Source of the DNA: Corylus avellana
Taxonomy: Eukaryota > Streptophyta > Magnoliopsida > Fagales > Betulaceae
NCBI RefSeq assembly: GCF_901000735.1
Contig: NC_081545.1
Location: 26,193,513-26,257,512 of the forward strand
DNA length: 64,000 bases
Reading direction: 5' to 3'
Shown here: piece by piece, positions 24,488 through 37,758 of the stretch
How the letters are laid out: each line of letters begins with the position of its first letter
Position numbering within the stretch: position 1 is the stretch's first letter
Position numbers and translations under genes: made by a program
Notes under the pieces: model-generated
Told to the model about the DNA's origin: nothing
Databases searched by the model: none
Seen by the model: the letters and a program-made list of their open reading frames with translations, nothing else

Positions 24488-26604
24488 CTCTATGGCTGCA
24501 TTCTTGAAATGAAGAATTATATCTTCATACGGGAGGCATTGAGGTATGACTTATTTCTGCGCCATCTAGTATGCTTTGATATGCAGCATTTGCATAATCT
24601 GAAATGGAGAAATGCCGTAGCCTGCCTAGCTATTGCCTGCTATTCAGCCACATAAAAAACTTTTTTCGATTAATCTGTTGGAGCATATATGAAAGGTTGG
24701 CGATCTTGTTCTGGTAAAATGGTGAGTACTTGATTGATTTATTTCTCATATTTAATTTCTGGCCCTTACATTCACTGTTGAAATTCAAGCGTATAATGAC
24801 AATGATCTTCACTTCTAACAATCATATAATACAGCGGGGCTTGATTTAGTAAGCCCCTCCATTTCTTATGCAACTGTGTTTAGAGTTGATGATTTGGTGG
24901 GTGCCAATAATTGATTCTTGCATTTCTTGACTATATGTGTTGTGTATCTGCGTGTGTGTGTGAAGAGTTGTAATGTTCCTAATCATGCCCAGAATTTTGT
25001 CTGAATCGCAACCATTTATTTGTAGACATGATTGGCGTCTACAAATACTTCTGTACACCTGCCAAAAACTCATTCTAAAGCTAGTTCAATCCTAACTTGA
25101 AACGGGCTATTCTATCTAGCTCTTCATTCTTCTCTTATAGCCTGTTTTGACCCAATAAACATTGGAATTTGACAATTTTCATTAAATCATTTTGAGTCAG
25201 CTTTCCAACACCACCAAGTTTGTCTTCATCTTATTTCGGAATCAAAAGTCGAGATTATTTTACTCCGATTAGGTCAATGTTATGTTTTGGATCAACTTTT
25301 TCACCGACTTAATCCTAAACCTAAAACTTACAGCCAAACATGTTTTGACAATAATTTTTTCAACACTAAACCCCTAACATCATCCGTCACACTATAGAAT
25401 AGAGGAGTTCTAGCGGGCTGTACATTTGGACAACTTAAGGGTCAGTTGTCAAAGGGGGACAACATGCATCAGCAGTGGGATGCAACCAGTGCATGTGTCG
25501 TATAAAGTGCAGAATTCGTGAGCCCATACTTGCACGCTTCTTCCCACCCACTGGCAACTGAGCTTCAGTCGCCTTAGCTAGTGGATGATCAATGCTAAGC
25601 ACTCCTTTCACCATAAGCTTTAGTAAAAAACACATGTAAGTAGTAAAACCATTATTCCTTTATATGAAGGCATCCATTTTAACCATTGCTTTGTTTTAAA
25701 TATGTTCTTTTCTTTTTTCTATATCTTTTTTGGCACGTGTACAGAAGTATTCAATGATATCACGTGATGAACAAACTGTAACCACCGCCATTAATACAGT
25801 AAGACATGAGAATCTTCTTCTCCACATCTCAAAAACGGCTGTAACATTTACTCTGTTTCTTGATCACGTGGACAGGTGGATGCTGCTGCTGCTGCGGCTG
25901 CATGATATGATCCTTCTAGTTTTGATTTCGGGCAAAAGCTACTTATTCCTGACAGTTTCTTTGTCTGCTCTATGCGAACAACTTGTAAGAGATCTATACA
26001 CAATAATTTTATTACGTTTTAATTCTCTGCATGTGTAGTTTCAGAGAATGCAGGAAAATAAATAATAGAAAAATTGATTTAAATGGTCAATTAGCATTTG
26101 GTGAACTGTTAATGTTTTGTTTGTATTTGGAATTTATTTTTAATTAATCATCTTGGGGCGTAGTTGAACGAAATATATTAATTTCTGTAGAGTTTGGTCA
26201 ACATCCCTGAATTCATGCTTCAGCTCTCTACATTATTGAGATACGGGCTTTATGGGTATCAATAAACCTTGACTATTGACTGGTATGTGACCGGTGGAGA
26301 AATAAATATGGGTAAAGAAAAAGTGAACTACTTCGGGATCCGAATCTCTAATAATTTTGTTCTAATATTTCGGTCAATAAATATGAGAGATTTGATCCTA
26401 TGACGAGTAAGGATAAAGATCTCATACAATTTTAAATAAATTATAGATTGTCAAATTATGTGAATTCATACCCTTTTTTGTATCAAACGGCTTGAAAAAT
26501 GCCACCTATTAAAAATGTGATATGTTACTAATGAGATGTTTTCATCAGGACCATGTTCTTGCGCTTTATGTTATAGAAAAACTTTAAATCAAAAACTACT
26601 TCTT

Positions 26605-27030
26605 AGAGCATGTTTGAGATTGTATTCGAGAAATATAACTTTTAAGTAAAAAAAAAAAAGCTTTTGTGGGCCATTTTTAGAGCATGTTTGAAATTGCGTT
26701 TGAAAAATAGAGCTTTTAAATCAAAAAGAGCTTTTGGGCAATAGTTTTATTTTTTAGCTTTTGTCAAAAGAGCTTTTTGGCAATTTTTAAGTTTTTTGAA
26801 CCCTTAAAAACACTTTTAATTTTTTTACCAAACGAATACGTTTTCTTCAAACAGGTTTTTTGAGTGTTAACAACACTTTTAAGCTCCTCAAACACAATCC
26901 CAAATAGGTCCTTAAGCTTTTTGGACTTTTAAAAGCGCTTTTAATTTATTTTATCAAATATGTACTTTTTTCTTCAAATGAATTTTTTTGAATATTAAAT
27001 GTACTTTTAGGTCTCTCAAATACACACTCA
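26605..27030. mobile_element. Nested AGAGCATGTTTGAGATTG-type MITEs
   Basis: An outer, degraded copy begins AGAGCATGTTTGAGATTG at 26605 and resumes after 26912 with AGCTTTTTGGACTTTTAAAA, ending near CTCTCAAATACACACTC. A second copy of the same family (26679-26912) lies inside it, beginning AGAGCATGTTTGAAATTGCG and ending CACAATCCCAAATAGGTCCT. The better-preserved relative at 43774-43954 defines the ends. No target duplication is seen around the inner copy. Confidence 0.6.
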
Positions 27031-27671
27031 AAAGTTAAAAAAAAAAAAAAAAAAAAAAAAGCTTTTTTTAAGGAAGATCTGTCTCATTTTTTAAGTTGTT
27101 GGATACAAAAAAAGACATGAATTTACATAATTTTAAAATTTATATTTTCTCCCAAATTATAAAATATCTTCATCCGTACGAGCAATGGGGCGGGTTACAA
27201 TCGGGTTAGGTTAGGAAAACCCCACCCAAAGCTTCCAGAAATTGGATCAATAATAGATTAATGGGTCGGTAGTGACCAATGGGTATCAATCAATTATTAT
27301 ATGGGACGTTGATCGATGCAGACATATATAAATGAGAGAGCGCCCATGCATGTGATGAGTCAGCAATACAAACATTTGGTTTAGGAATATGTCAATTTAT
27401 GATATTAAAGTTTTGAAAGAAACTACTCAACTTTTTTAGATAAATCAAAAATTAAATAAAAAGTTATGGAAATCAAAGGTATCCATCCATCCATCTGGGG
27501 CATGCATCACCTCATTTAATTACTATGTATCGTTATTATGAAGGAAAAACATACGTGTTAAATTCATCAAATCAAATTGAAAACTAAGATTTTTAAAGTC
27601 AAAAAGAAAGAAAGTGATCATAATTTCTTATAATTTTCTACCATACTTTTAAGAAATTTGGATAGAAAATA

Positions 27672-28055
27672 GGGTTAATAACTTTTTTGGTACCTAGATT
27701 TTGAAGTTTTTTAATTTTATTCTTACGTTTTAAAACATGACAAAACTAGTACCTCAAATTTTTTTTTTTAAAAAGCCGAATCACCACCTCCAATTTAAAA
27801 AATTCAATGGGGATGGCTGAACCACTCCTAATGGCCAAAAAAGGGTGGCCGAAACCACCCCCATGGCCCTAGAGGGTGGTTCGGCCACCCCTTTTTGGCC
27901 CTTGGAGGTGGTTCGGCCATTCCCATAGAATTTTTCAACTGAAGGTGGTGATTCAGTTTTTTTCAAAATCTGAGGTACTAGTTTTGTAATGTTTTAAAAC
28001 CTAGGAGAAAAATTAAAAAACTTCCAAACTCAAATACCAAAAAAATTATTAACCC
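27672..28055. mobile_element. Foldback element with TA target duplication
   Basis: The whole 384 bp is an imperfect palindrome centred near 27868, with arms of about 185 bases. Its ends are GGGTTAATAA and TTATTAACCC, each flanked by TA. The core alternates GGTGGCCG and CGGCCACC motifs and is GC-rich against AT-rich flanks. A TA duplication would fit the mariner group, but the end sequence is not the Stowaway consensus. The ORF inside is a by-product of the palindrome. Confidence 0.75.
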
Positions 28056-30505
28056 TAAAAAATAAGAGATGACGTATAGGGCTATGGCGCCCGAGCACGT
28101 GGGCCCTATAGATCATGACATATTTCTCTTATGAGAAATGCTAGAATATTTATTATATATTATATTGTAGACACACCTATAAAGTAGGTATTAATTATTT
28201 TTTTTTCAAAATTTTTTATTTTTGGTTTGGTAGGAAATGTATTGCATACCGTAAGATGCTAACAACAAGATTTTGATAATATCATCATCAAATAAATGAT
28301 TATTTTTCTTATTAATTATTTTTTCTTCTCTACTTTTTCAATTGGCTCAACTGCCAAACCAACCAAAAAGGAGCGAAATTTGATTCCAATTCTTCAGAGA
28401 ATGAATATTAATTCGATTTCTATGCTCAGTTCCTAGCCAAAAAATGACAACAATGTTTAGCAATATATAATTTATTCCACCCTGGTCATGTATATCCTCA
28501 AGGGTTTGAGGGCTTTGTAAAGATGATTAATTTTTATCTCAGTCTGCTAATGGTAGAATACAGAAATTTTCAATTCAATGCTATAAGAGGTGAAATTTAG
28601 GCCCCGATGGCTCACAATACATAATTGGGCAGTAAATTATGCAGCAAATAAATATTTCAAACTACTAGAAAGTATAAATGACACAAATTTCTGTCCAAGT
28701 ATAAAAGTATTTAGGGCAATCAAACCCAGAAAATCAATACTAAGATTCAAATATATGCAAAACACTTGCAACCATTTGTAATGGTTTAGACATTATGTAT
28801 GCAGATAAGTTCCCTACTTTCTGTAGCGATGTGGCGATGTAATGGTTTAGAAACTTTTGAAAATCAACCTTAAAACCTAAAGTTGGTTTAAGCTTTACGT
28901 AATGATGTCCAAACAGGTAAATGAGACGTTCAAACATCCTTAGGATTTCAATACTTAAAATAGTTTCATGTCTAACATTTGCACACGCCTTAGCGCACGA
29001 AACTTTATGTTCGACAAATTCGTCTGGATATGTGTGGATGACCCATCGGATGAAACTTTTAGTTTCTCCAAATTGTCCAGATGGACCAGACACCTGTGAA
29101 TGGGCCTACAGACGAAACTCACTATCTAAGCATTTCATTTGAACATCAGTGAACGAATCTACAAACAGAGCTTCTTGTACTTGATTTTATTAAGCAACCT
29201 TTAACCCAAATCATAAGTACATATCTGCAATTACCATGTATAATAGTGATGAATAATATGGAATCGAAAAGAAAGAGTCAAGGTGTCACGTTCACAGAGA
29301 GTGCGGCTATATTTTTTTATTTTTAATGATTCAGGGTTATAACATAACATATATATATAAGAAAATTTTAATTGTATGGATGTACTTTGAAAATCCCTAA
29401 AATACCTCGTATCATACCACTTCCCTGCAAACTTAATTATACCCATGGGCCAGTAGACTCACACTCTATGAACATCACTTCGTTCCGTTTACTTCGTCAA
29501 CCACTGTCATTCTAATATTACTCTCTATACCTGAAAGAATATGAACTACTAAATTCAACAATATCTATCCAAACAACAAGTAATAAAATCATTTATTTTA
29601 AACACCGAATAAGACAATAAAAAAACCTAACAAATGCCTTCATTCTTTTTGTAGGTCAAGCCATGCAAGAAGTTCAAGTTATTAAAATGGTTTCAACAAA
29701 AATCTAGGCAAAAAATGTGTGATCAAGGTGGTGGAGTTGCTGGAGTAGGAGAAAGACGGGACATTCTCAGTTGTACATACCTTTGAACTTCCTTCAAACC
29801 GACACATTGTCATTTCTATTTCTAGGTGGACAAGGAACAACCTCGGCTGTCAGCCTTTGCACCTCAATAAAAATATACAAAATAATAATAATAACAACAA
29901 CAAAAAAGTTGTGCACCTGTTGGTAATGGAAGGAAACAAGTAGGTGATGGAGATTTCTGGAGCCCCCACAGTCACACATATCTATTGAGAATTTCTCAAG
30001 TTGCATGGCGAACGGCACCAAGAAGCAGACAAAGACATTTGTTTTGTTGCAATTGAATTTTCTTGGTATTTGACGAGTAGAGGAACTCTCGTGGTAATGG
30101 TATATAACGTATTAAACTAAATTAATTAACATATTTTACCAAATCAATTGATGAATAATATATTCATGAAAACTTTTTCTTTGAAAAAGGGGGCACGACG
30201 ACTGGTCCTCCTCTTCTTGTTTTCTTTTCGGCAACACATGCATTTATAGTTGAGAGATTTCAAATACCCAAATACATTTTAAACATAATTTACGTGATTT
30301 TTCATTAATAATATAAAAGGTTTAACAGTTTAGTTGTAATGATTTGAAAAATATATGGTTGATATTGACTCAATTGAAACTTTATGATTTATTTATGTAA
30401 GGGTCTGGCAAATGATCTAATTTTCCCACAAACTCCACACCACACGTCGTTTTCAAGTTTACAGTAGTTATCCTCAACACTTGCAGTAAAAAAAATAAAA
30501 AAATA

Positions 30506-30537
<32 letters not shown>

Positions 30538-30947
30538 GGGGATGAAAAGTCTACAAACTTGAAACCTGAGAGACAGAAAAGCATTAAATGGGGCTCTCAA
30601 GATCAGTTGGGCTTGTTGTTGTTCATCGGTCACTGTTAATTTATCTTTTTTGTCTAAGCCACAGTCGCAGCTTTGTCCAGCAATTACTATTATTTATTCT
30701 ATTGCATTTAAAACTAGCAACAGCTTCTTTGTTGTGTTACTTGTGTATCTCTCCCTCTCACCTCTTCTCTCTCTCTCTCTCTCTTTCTCTCAACACGTCT
30801 CTCATATTTGGCACAAGAGAGTGAGAATACAATGCCTAAAGACGCTTCATTTTCCTGAAAATTCTATATATATATTTTTTTATTGATATTTTCTGTCGAA
30901 GTTGACTGAAGGAGTTCTGGGTTTTGTCTGAAGCAAGTTTTGGAATA

Positions 30948-33900
30948 ATGGGTAATCGTTTTATTTGCATGACAAAGAAGGAGGTTAAAGAAAATGGATC
31001 CAAGAGCAAGAGAATGGGACGATCTCAGAGGAAACTGCTGGCCGAGGAGGATTTCTTGCACAGGCAGGCTTTGTCTATGGCTCTTCATCAGCAACAGTTG
31101 TCTCAGAGGTTCGACGGATCCATGTCGCGGCGAATTGGGTCCACGAGCTCTAGGAGGCGCAATCTCCCTGACGACCCATTGTCTAATGGAAAGCAGGTAG
31201 AACTCAATTTGACTGAAGCCCAAAATTAAAACACTCGCTTTTGCTTCTTTCTTTCTTCTTTCTTTTTTTTGTTTTTTTTGTGCGTGTATTTCTTTGTGCA
31301 ATCATTGTGTTAATCACGATTTTTGGATGCCTGGATCTGTAAGCAAAAGTGGGTTTTCATGATTAAGATCTGTAAGCTACGGGTTAAAGTGAAAAAGTGC
31401 TTAATTATGCCTTGAGACAGTAGCAGTCAATGGTCAAGAAGGAAAAAAAAATGTAGATGTTGGAAAAGGCAAAAGAAAAGAAGGTCTTGATCTATTATTC
31501 ATTTGAAAACTCAAAAAGTGGATAGTTGCAATTTTTTAATACCAAGCCTGTCTTCTTAGCTTTAATATACTCATTTTTACCCAGAAGAGAAGTGTTGTTC
31601 GAAGATTCGCCTTTTCTTATGATCCATACACTTTAGTGGTCCGAGAAACTTGGTAAAGTGGTCAGAATTCCAGTTTATGTAATTTAAAAGTTGTTAATAT
31701 CGTAGAATAAGAAGTGTGCTGAAGCCGTGGAGGGAAGTAGAAACAATAATTGAGGTTTTGTAAATCCTGACGTGTGAATCCTATGGCTATGCATAATTGT
31801 TATTCCAACTACCAATATGAAAAATTCTGCAACAGGAATATTAGAAAAGCTGTTGCTGTAGGGCAAAACAGGATTTTGATTTGTGTCTGGAGCTGATAAA
31901 ACTTGTAATACTTATATTAAAGCCAACAACTCTCTTGTGACAGGAGATGGTGGAATCACCATTAGTCATGGTCATGCTTGCATCCATTTGCTTTTGTGTC
32001 TGGTTTTGCTGATGATATCGTAGAATATTGTTTTTGAAAGTGTTTCTTAATATAGGTGTATTTTCTTGTTGAATGTGTTATCCTTGACCAGGTCTGTGGA
32101 TTATGGATTATAACTTGGTTATTGTTACAAATTTTTTTGATTTTAAATGCTGGACCTGTTATGTTTACCCCATTTATGCATCGTATTGCCCCCCAAAGCA
32201 CTTTTAGTCTTGTTGATTATTATACAGGCTTGTCTATTATTGCTCCTCCATTTCCTTGTTCTGCCCCCCAGTAGCGGCGGGCTCTCTCTCTTGCCCCAAC
32301 AGTTAAATATGGAAGTGCTATCCTTTACAGGTACAAGAGTTTCTGGAAAACGTTAAAACAAAGAAATTTGTTCTAATACATGGAGAAGGCTTTGGAGCAT
32401 GGTGTTGGTATAAAACTATTGCTTCCCTGGAGGAGTCTGGATTGCTTCCCACTGCCTTAGATCTCACGGGTTCTGGTATTCATCTTGCGGATACAAATAC
32501 TGTTGCTACACTTGCAGAGTATTCAAAGCCATTGATTGATTTTCTACAGAACCTTCCCGAGGATGAAAAGGTTAAAAGATACATATAATTATACTGTGAT
32601 TTTATCATCTTGAAGCACTTTTCTTGCGTGTATTTTGCCAAATTTCCTTACCTGTGTAGCCCTTTACAGGTGATTCTGGTTGGTCATAGTAGTGGAGGTG
32701 CATGCATTTCTTATGCATTGGAACATTTTCCACAGAAGATATCAAAAGCTATTTTTCTTTGTGCTACAATGGTATCTAATGGCCAGAGGCCTTTTGATGT
32801 GTTTGCTGAAGAGGTATGTAATTAATGTAATCAACAAATTATGTTTTAGTGGAAGAAAGAGTTAAATCTTTAGAATTGTTGATCGTGTAACAAAACTATG
32901 ATGACTCAAACCTCTGCCACCACTTATGATCCCATATAATTTATATGAATTCTGTCATCTGAATTTGTCTGACAAATTTACCAAATTTTTGAGATCATAA
33001 GCTTTTGTTTGTTATATGTATGTATACATACATGTAGATTTAGATGTGCAGCCCACTTTCATACTCATAATTCATGGGTATTTCTTCTTATTTATGAAGA
33101 GTTATTCTGTCAAATGCATAACACTATACAGTTCCATCTTTTTATGGTATTATGAGATGCAATGTTTTCATCCACTCAATATTGATTTGGTTAAGAAATT
33201 GAAATCAAATCCCTGCCTCTCAGACAAACATCCCTTAAGGTCTCAGTTTATTCCATAAACTGCAATAAATAAAACTATATCAAAAGGATCTCTCTCTCTC
33301 TCTCCCTCTCTCTCTTCACCAGCAGAGGCAGTTTATGTTTTTGGACTAGTATTTTTTTTTTAATAAGTAATTTTTTAACCCAAGAGGGAGGGAGAATAGG
33401 AGATTCGAACTAGTGAGCTCTACTTCGTAAGAGTGGTCTCGGCTGATTGAGTTACTCCTTGGAGTCAATTTTCTGAATAGTTAATCTGACACTGTTCTTT
33501 AAGCCAGGTATTATTGCTCTAACATGAGACTTTTGTGCTACAGCTCGGTTCTGCAGAATGTTTTATGCAAGAATCAAAGTTTTTGATTTATGGGAATGGA
33601 AAGGACAAACCTCCTACAGGATTCATGTTTGAGAAAGAGCAAATGAAAGGGTTGTATTTCAATCAGTCCCCAACAAAGGTATGGTACATTTCAAACATAG
33701 GTTAATATTTACTAATTTTACCATTTTTAGACTACATGTTCTCTCCATGCTTATAATGTATGCCGAATTTCATATTAATTGAATCTCATTTACTATCCAA
33801 TCCAGAAAAGCATTAGTATATCCCAAAAATATAGAAAATTGAAGAGGGCTTTTAATCTCTAATTATCTTGATATTTGATTACAATGATGTGTACAGGAAA

Positions 33901-34632
33901 AACATATAATCAACGGTGAGTTTGACGAAATCTAAGTGTGTGTGTGTATATATATATATATATCAATGTTTTCACCATAGAAAGCTCCAGATTCACACAA
34001 TTTTGTAAGGACTTCATAAAATACTAAATGCCAAGGAATTCTCTTCTTATTGTACAAGAAGTCTGCGTATGCTTGTTTAACTAATTTAAGACAGCTACAT
34101 AGTGTTAAATTTCCAGCTGCTTCTAATCTCTCAGGGTTAGAATTACTCTTATGATGACCATTAAAAAAAAAAAAAAATTATTACCATCATTGTTTTGTTG
34201 CTGTGACTTTGCTTTAACATTTCACTCGGCATGTATACAAATGTATTTTATCAAAGATGAAAGTGAGAAATATGTTTTGATAAATTTGGCCCCATTTTGT
34301 TGTTTCGTAAGTTTCATTCTTACTCTTTATAATAAGCAATGCAATGTGATTGACTCCAGGATGTTGCTTTGGCCATGGTTTCGATGAGATCCACCCCGCT
34401 TGGTCCGATCATGGAGAAGCTATCATTGACCCCGGAAAATTACGGAACTGCCCGGCGATTCTACATTCAGACATTGGATGATCGTGCACTTTCACCGGAC
34501 GTCCAAGAGAAGCTAGTAAGAGAAAACCCACCAGAAGGAGTTTTCAAAATTAAAGGCAGCGACCACTGCCCCTTCTTCTCCAAGCCACAGTCACTGCACA
34601 AAATTTTTGTTGAAATCGCTCAAATTCCGTAG
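30948..34632 (+). CDS. MES11: Methylesterase-family alpha/beta hydrolase (MES11-like)
   Basis: Five exons (30948-31196, 32331-32570, 32670-32813, 33544-33678, 34360-34632) join in frame to 346 codons plus TAG. Exon 1 gives a basic, Ser-rich N-terminus of about 85 residues beginning MGNRF, as in the chloroplast-annotated MES11 subgroup. The hydrolase domain follows, from KKFVLIHGEGFGAWCW. The nucleophile motif GHSSGG places Ser at about 170, His is in KGSDHCPFF (about 325), and Asp lies in IQTLDDRA. The catalytic triad therefore looks complete. Relatives hydrolyse methyl esters of salicylate, jasmonate or IAA. Some MES proteins are annotated as inactive for lack of the Ser, which is not the case here. 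The substrate is unknown. MGNR could be N-myristoylated, because Gly follows Met. Confidence 0.92.
33352..33463 (-). mobile_element. SINE-like element in MES11 intron
   Basis: On the minus strand this reads a degenerate A-box (TAACTCAATCAG), a B-box (AGTTCGAATCT), a pyrimidine-rich body and a terminal A run next to TTACTTATT. The body and tail resemble the plus-strand copy at 39271-39375 (TTACTTCTT then A run). It lies in the intron between exons 3 and 4. Confidence 0.6.
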
Positions 34633-35679
34633 CTTGATTATTAGGAAATGTTCCTTCTTTTTTTCTTCCTCCCCACCATTTTCCTTTCTTACAAAATGCA
34701 AAAGGTAGTTGATTAATTACATGGCTTTACAATTGGAAAGTCGTTGTATGTAGAACACGGAGGCCCTGGCCCTGTTCGCTGCTATTTCTACTTTACCATT
34801 TGAAACATGGATAGATGAAAGAAATGTATTGACTTATATTCTCTTGCTAATAGGAATTTCATGGTAAATGCAGTTCTATGAGATAGTTGTGAAATAAAAA
34901 AAACATCTAAATTCAATTCCGTATTTCCATACCAAAATGAGTCAATAACAACTTTCACAATCATATGATATACATAAAGGTGAAGACATGATCTACTTTC
35001 TGCCTCCATGCTTTCATTTCAAGATTCTTACTTCAGAATATTGAAAATACAAATTGGCTACCTTAAAGTGATATAATCAACAAAAGCAAATCCTCTCTCA
35101 AACTTGGGTATCTCGTCACTTGCATACTTTTTAACTCTGAATTCAACAGATTTGAGCATGCTGCATCAGTGCATCTCCTTGTTGGGCACAAATCAGATCA
35201 CCTTACCAAAAGAAATTTCCACAAGCGTAATTTTCTACACTCGAAGAAATTGTCATGGTCAGATGGTATCCCACGTCTAAAAACTTTTCAACTCAATATC
35301 CAAACGCATGTACATGCACATACCCTACCCCCTTTGGCACAACCACAAAATCATCTCTGTGTTGTTGTCTTGTCTGTACGATGTCTTCAATGGAGGCCTT
35401 AGCCATAGTCCTTGGACAATTGACGAATTATTGATGTTACTGAATGCCATACCTGTTTCACAAAGTACAAAACCATCAGGCTCTAATCCAACACGCAATC
35501 ACTATGATCAGTGTTTAAACTACACAAATAAATCATCTTAGACAGTTATAATTCATTATGCATTTGATCATATTTCTTCAAAATTATGTTCACAGCTTCT
35601 GTTTGAGATATTTAGACGAAGAAGGATCTTTCGAATGAGGGGGGATGTAAATAAATGGACTTACCGAATTTATGACATT
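34633..35679. other. Convergent 3' spacer between MES11-like gene and UPF3
   Basis: The two stop codons face each other about 1 kb apart. The sequence should hold both 3' UTRs. I see no further gene, structured RNA or repeat in it. Confidence 0.6.
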
Positions 35680-37715
35680 CTAAGAGCCTGAAGAAGATTT
35701 CTGAACCCACACTAGTTTCTGTAAACACAAGCGGAAAAATTTAACTACTTAAAGTAATGAAGAAAACAATGTAGCTCATGATTTGGCACAAACTATCCGG
35801 ACCTCATGAGCACCAAGGCCACTAACACCTCTTCTGGGAGATTTCCCCTCACTCATATTTAGAGAGCCATCATCCTTTAAAATATGGGCAGCTCCGCGAC
35901 GACCAACATGCCTATGGGAACCTGGTGAAAATCAAAACATCAGCTAAGCAGAATGGCACAACTAGAATAGTTTTACTTAAAAGAAAGAAAGAAGGGCCAA
36001 CAACACATCACGCCTTGAAAAAAAAACTAACCATTCTCGACAGAACTGTTACGTCCACTTGCTGGCGTTGTAACCTCTGCAGTCCTGCTTCCATGAGGCA
36101 AGTCTTTCATTTCTCCATGGGAAGCTGGATAACCAAAGGCAGATAGTGAGTTTCTTGTATTCCCAGCTAAATAAGTCTTAAATGCCGCATTCATGAATTG
36201 TTATGTCATGCAGATTAATGATTTGATACTAGAAACATGGTTCCCCAATATAGTTCCATAATTTACTGCACACACAGATCCATGCACAGTAACAGTGGTA
36301 CCTTCAACCAAATCAGATAGTGATCGAGTAGAGTGCGACACGGATGATGACAAGTGCTCATCAATAGCATGTGAAACATCAGATCGATGAAGAGGAGTCC
36401 AAACACGGTCAGGTCTATCCCTATTTCTTGTACGTTTTTCTTGTTTCTCACTGACATTACCCAAACCTTGCAGGTCCTTTTTTGTAAATTTATCGTCTGG
36501 AGTCCGTTTTGGATCCCCTTTAGAACCAAATGAGTTTGATTCATTTTTAGAGGCAGGACCATTCGAACCCAATCGAGCATTGACAGGCCGTGATGGTCGC
36601 TTGCCAGTTTCTGAGCTCAAGATTTGAATTTTCTGCTGAGGCTGGACTGCTGTTGAAGATTGACTTTGATGAGCATCATTATTTAAAAGTATGCTTCTGA
36701 TAAGCCTCCCACCAGCCTCACGCCTCTGATTCTCTCTTTGAGCAGTTGAAGCAGGAGAATTACCAGCTGGTGGTGTTACACCCTGCTGTTGTAACAAGCC
36801 CTCAGGAATCTGGGAAGTGTCATAAATCCATAAAAATATACATGCAGATTATTAAAATGATCAGCAATAATAAATCAAACAAAGCTTTGTACAACGTGAA
36901 ACATGGTGGTCAAATTGTAAAAGAAATTTAAAACATGGCAGATGATCAAAATAATGAAGTAGGAAGGAAGAAAAACGTAGAGAGAAAACTTAAAATGACA
37001 TACTCCTCGCTCTTTCCCTTTTAGAAGCAGAATCTTCTTTCCAGAATCCGCAGTCACAGGGATTCCAGAAACAGAACCTTCAATGCCACGGACTGCAAAT
37101 CCAGGAATCGTATGAGGAATACAACAGAAACAAATCATACAGGCTAGAAAGATTTATCATTGGCAAGAAAAGGAAAAACTTACCTGATTCATTTACAGAT
37201 GTTTTTTTTCCACTTGAAGTAGCTGGTTGATCCTCTCGCCTAGCCACTACAATGAAAGTTGACTTGTTCTTTTGAGTAGTAGTCTTGGCACTTTCCTTCA
37301 AAATATACTGTCATTCAAACAGAAATTGTCAGCACGTAGCCTTGTCTTTCACTTCAAGAACAAAAACTGTAAATGTACAGAGGACCATGAATGCATTGGC
37401 AAACATAAGGACAGCAACCACAAAGAAGAAAATAACTAGCACAGCCACTAGAAACCGACAGTTGCTAAACAAGAAGGGGGCAGATGAATGATGAGATTTA
37501 TCAAATATAAAAATCTCATTGATTTGTCCCAAATGTATTTGTTGGTAAAACTTCCAATAAAGAGAGGAAGCTTCTAACCTAAAGTATTTCGAGCTAACTT
37601 AAACCAGAAATGGTGTCATCAAGCTCAGAAGTATGCAGAGAACATACAAGATAGAAAATAAACATATTATTGAATAACAAAAAAAAACTTGATTACAGAA
37701 TAACAAAAATAAGAC

Positions 37716-37758
<43 letters not shown>

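Larger units (their letters stand above)
24488..30947. other. Long intergenic region without a convincing gene
   Basis: It contains the PPR 3' UTR, MITE copies at 26605-27030, a foldback element at 27672-28055, AT-rich sequence, and the MES11-like promoter with an (AT)n/(GA)n tract near 30508-30540 and a CT repeat at about 30767-30792. ORFs near 25435-26038 and 28590-29446 have no domain, no family resemblance that I recognise and no splice structure. Confidence 0.6.

Noticed and set aside
25435..26038. Pair of opposite ORFs in the spacer after the PPR gene
   Set aside because: No signal peptide, domain, splice structure or recognisable family; length is expected by chance.
27781..27966. ORF rich in Gly/Pro with GVVSATLFWP
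   Set aside because: It lies wholly inside the palindrome of the foldback element and reflects its repeats.
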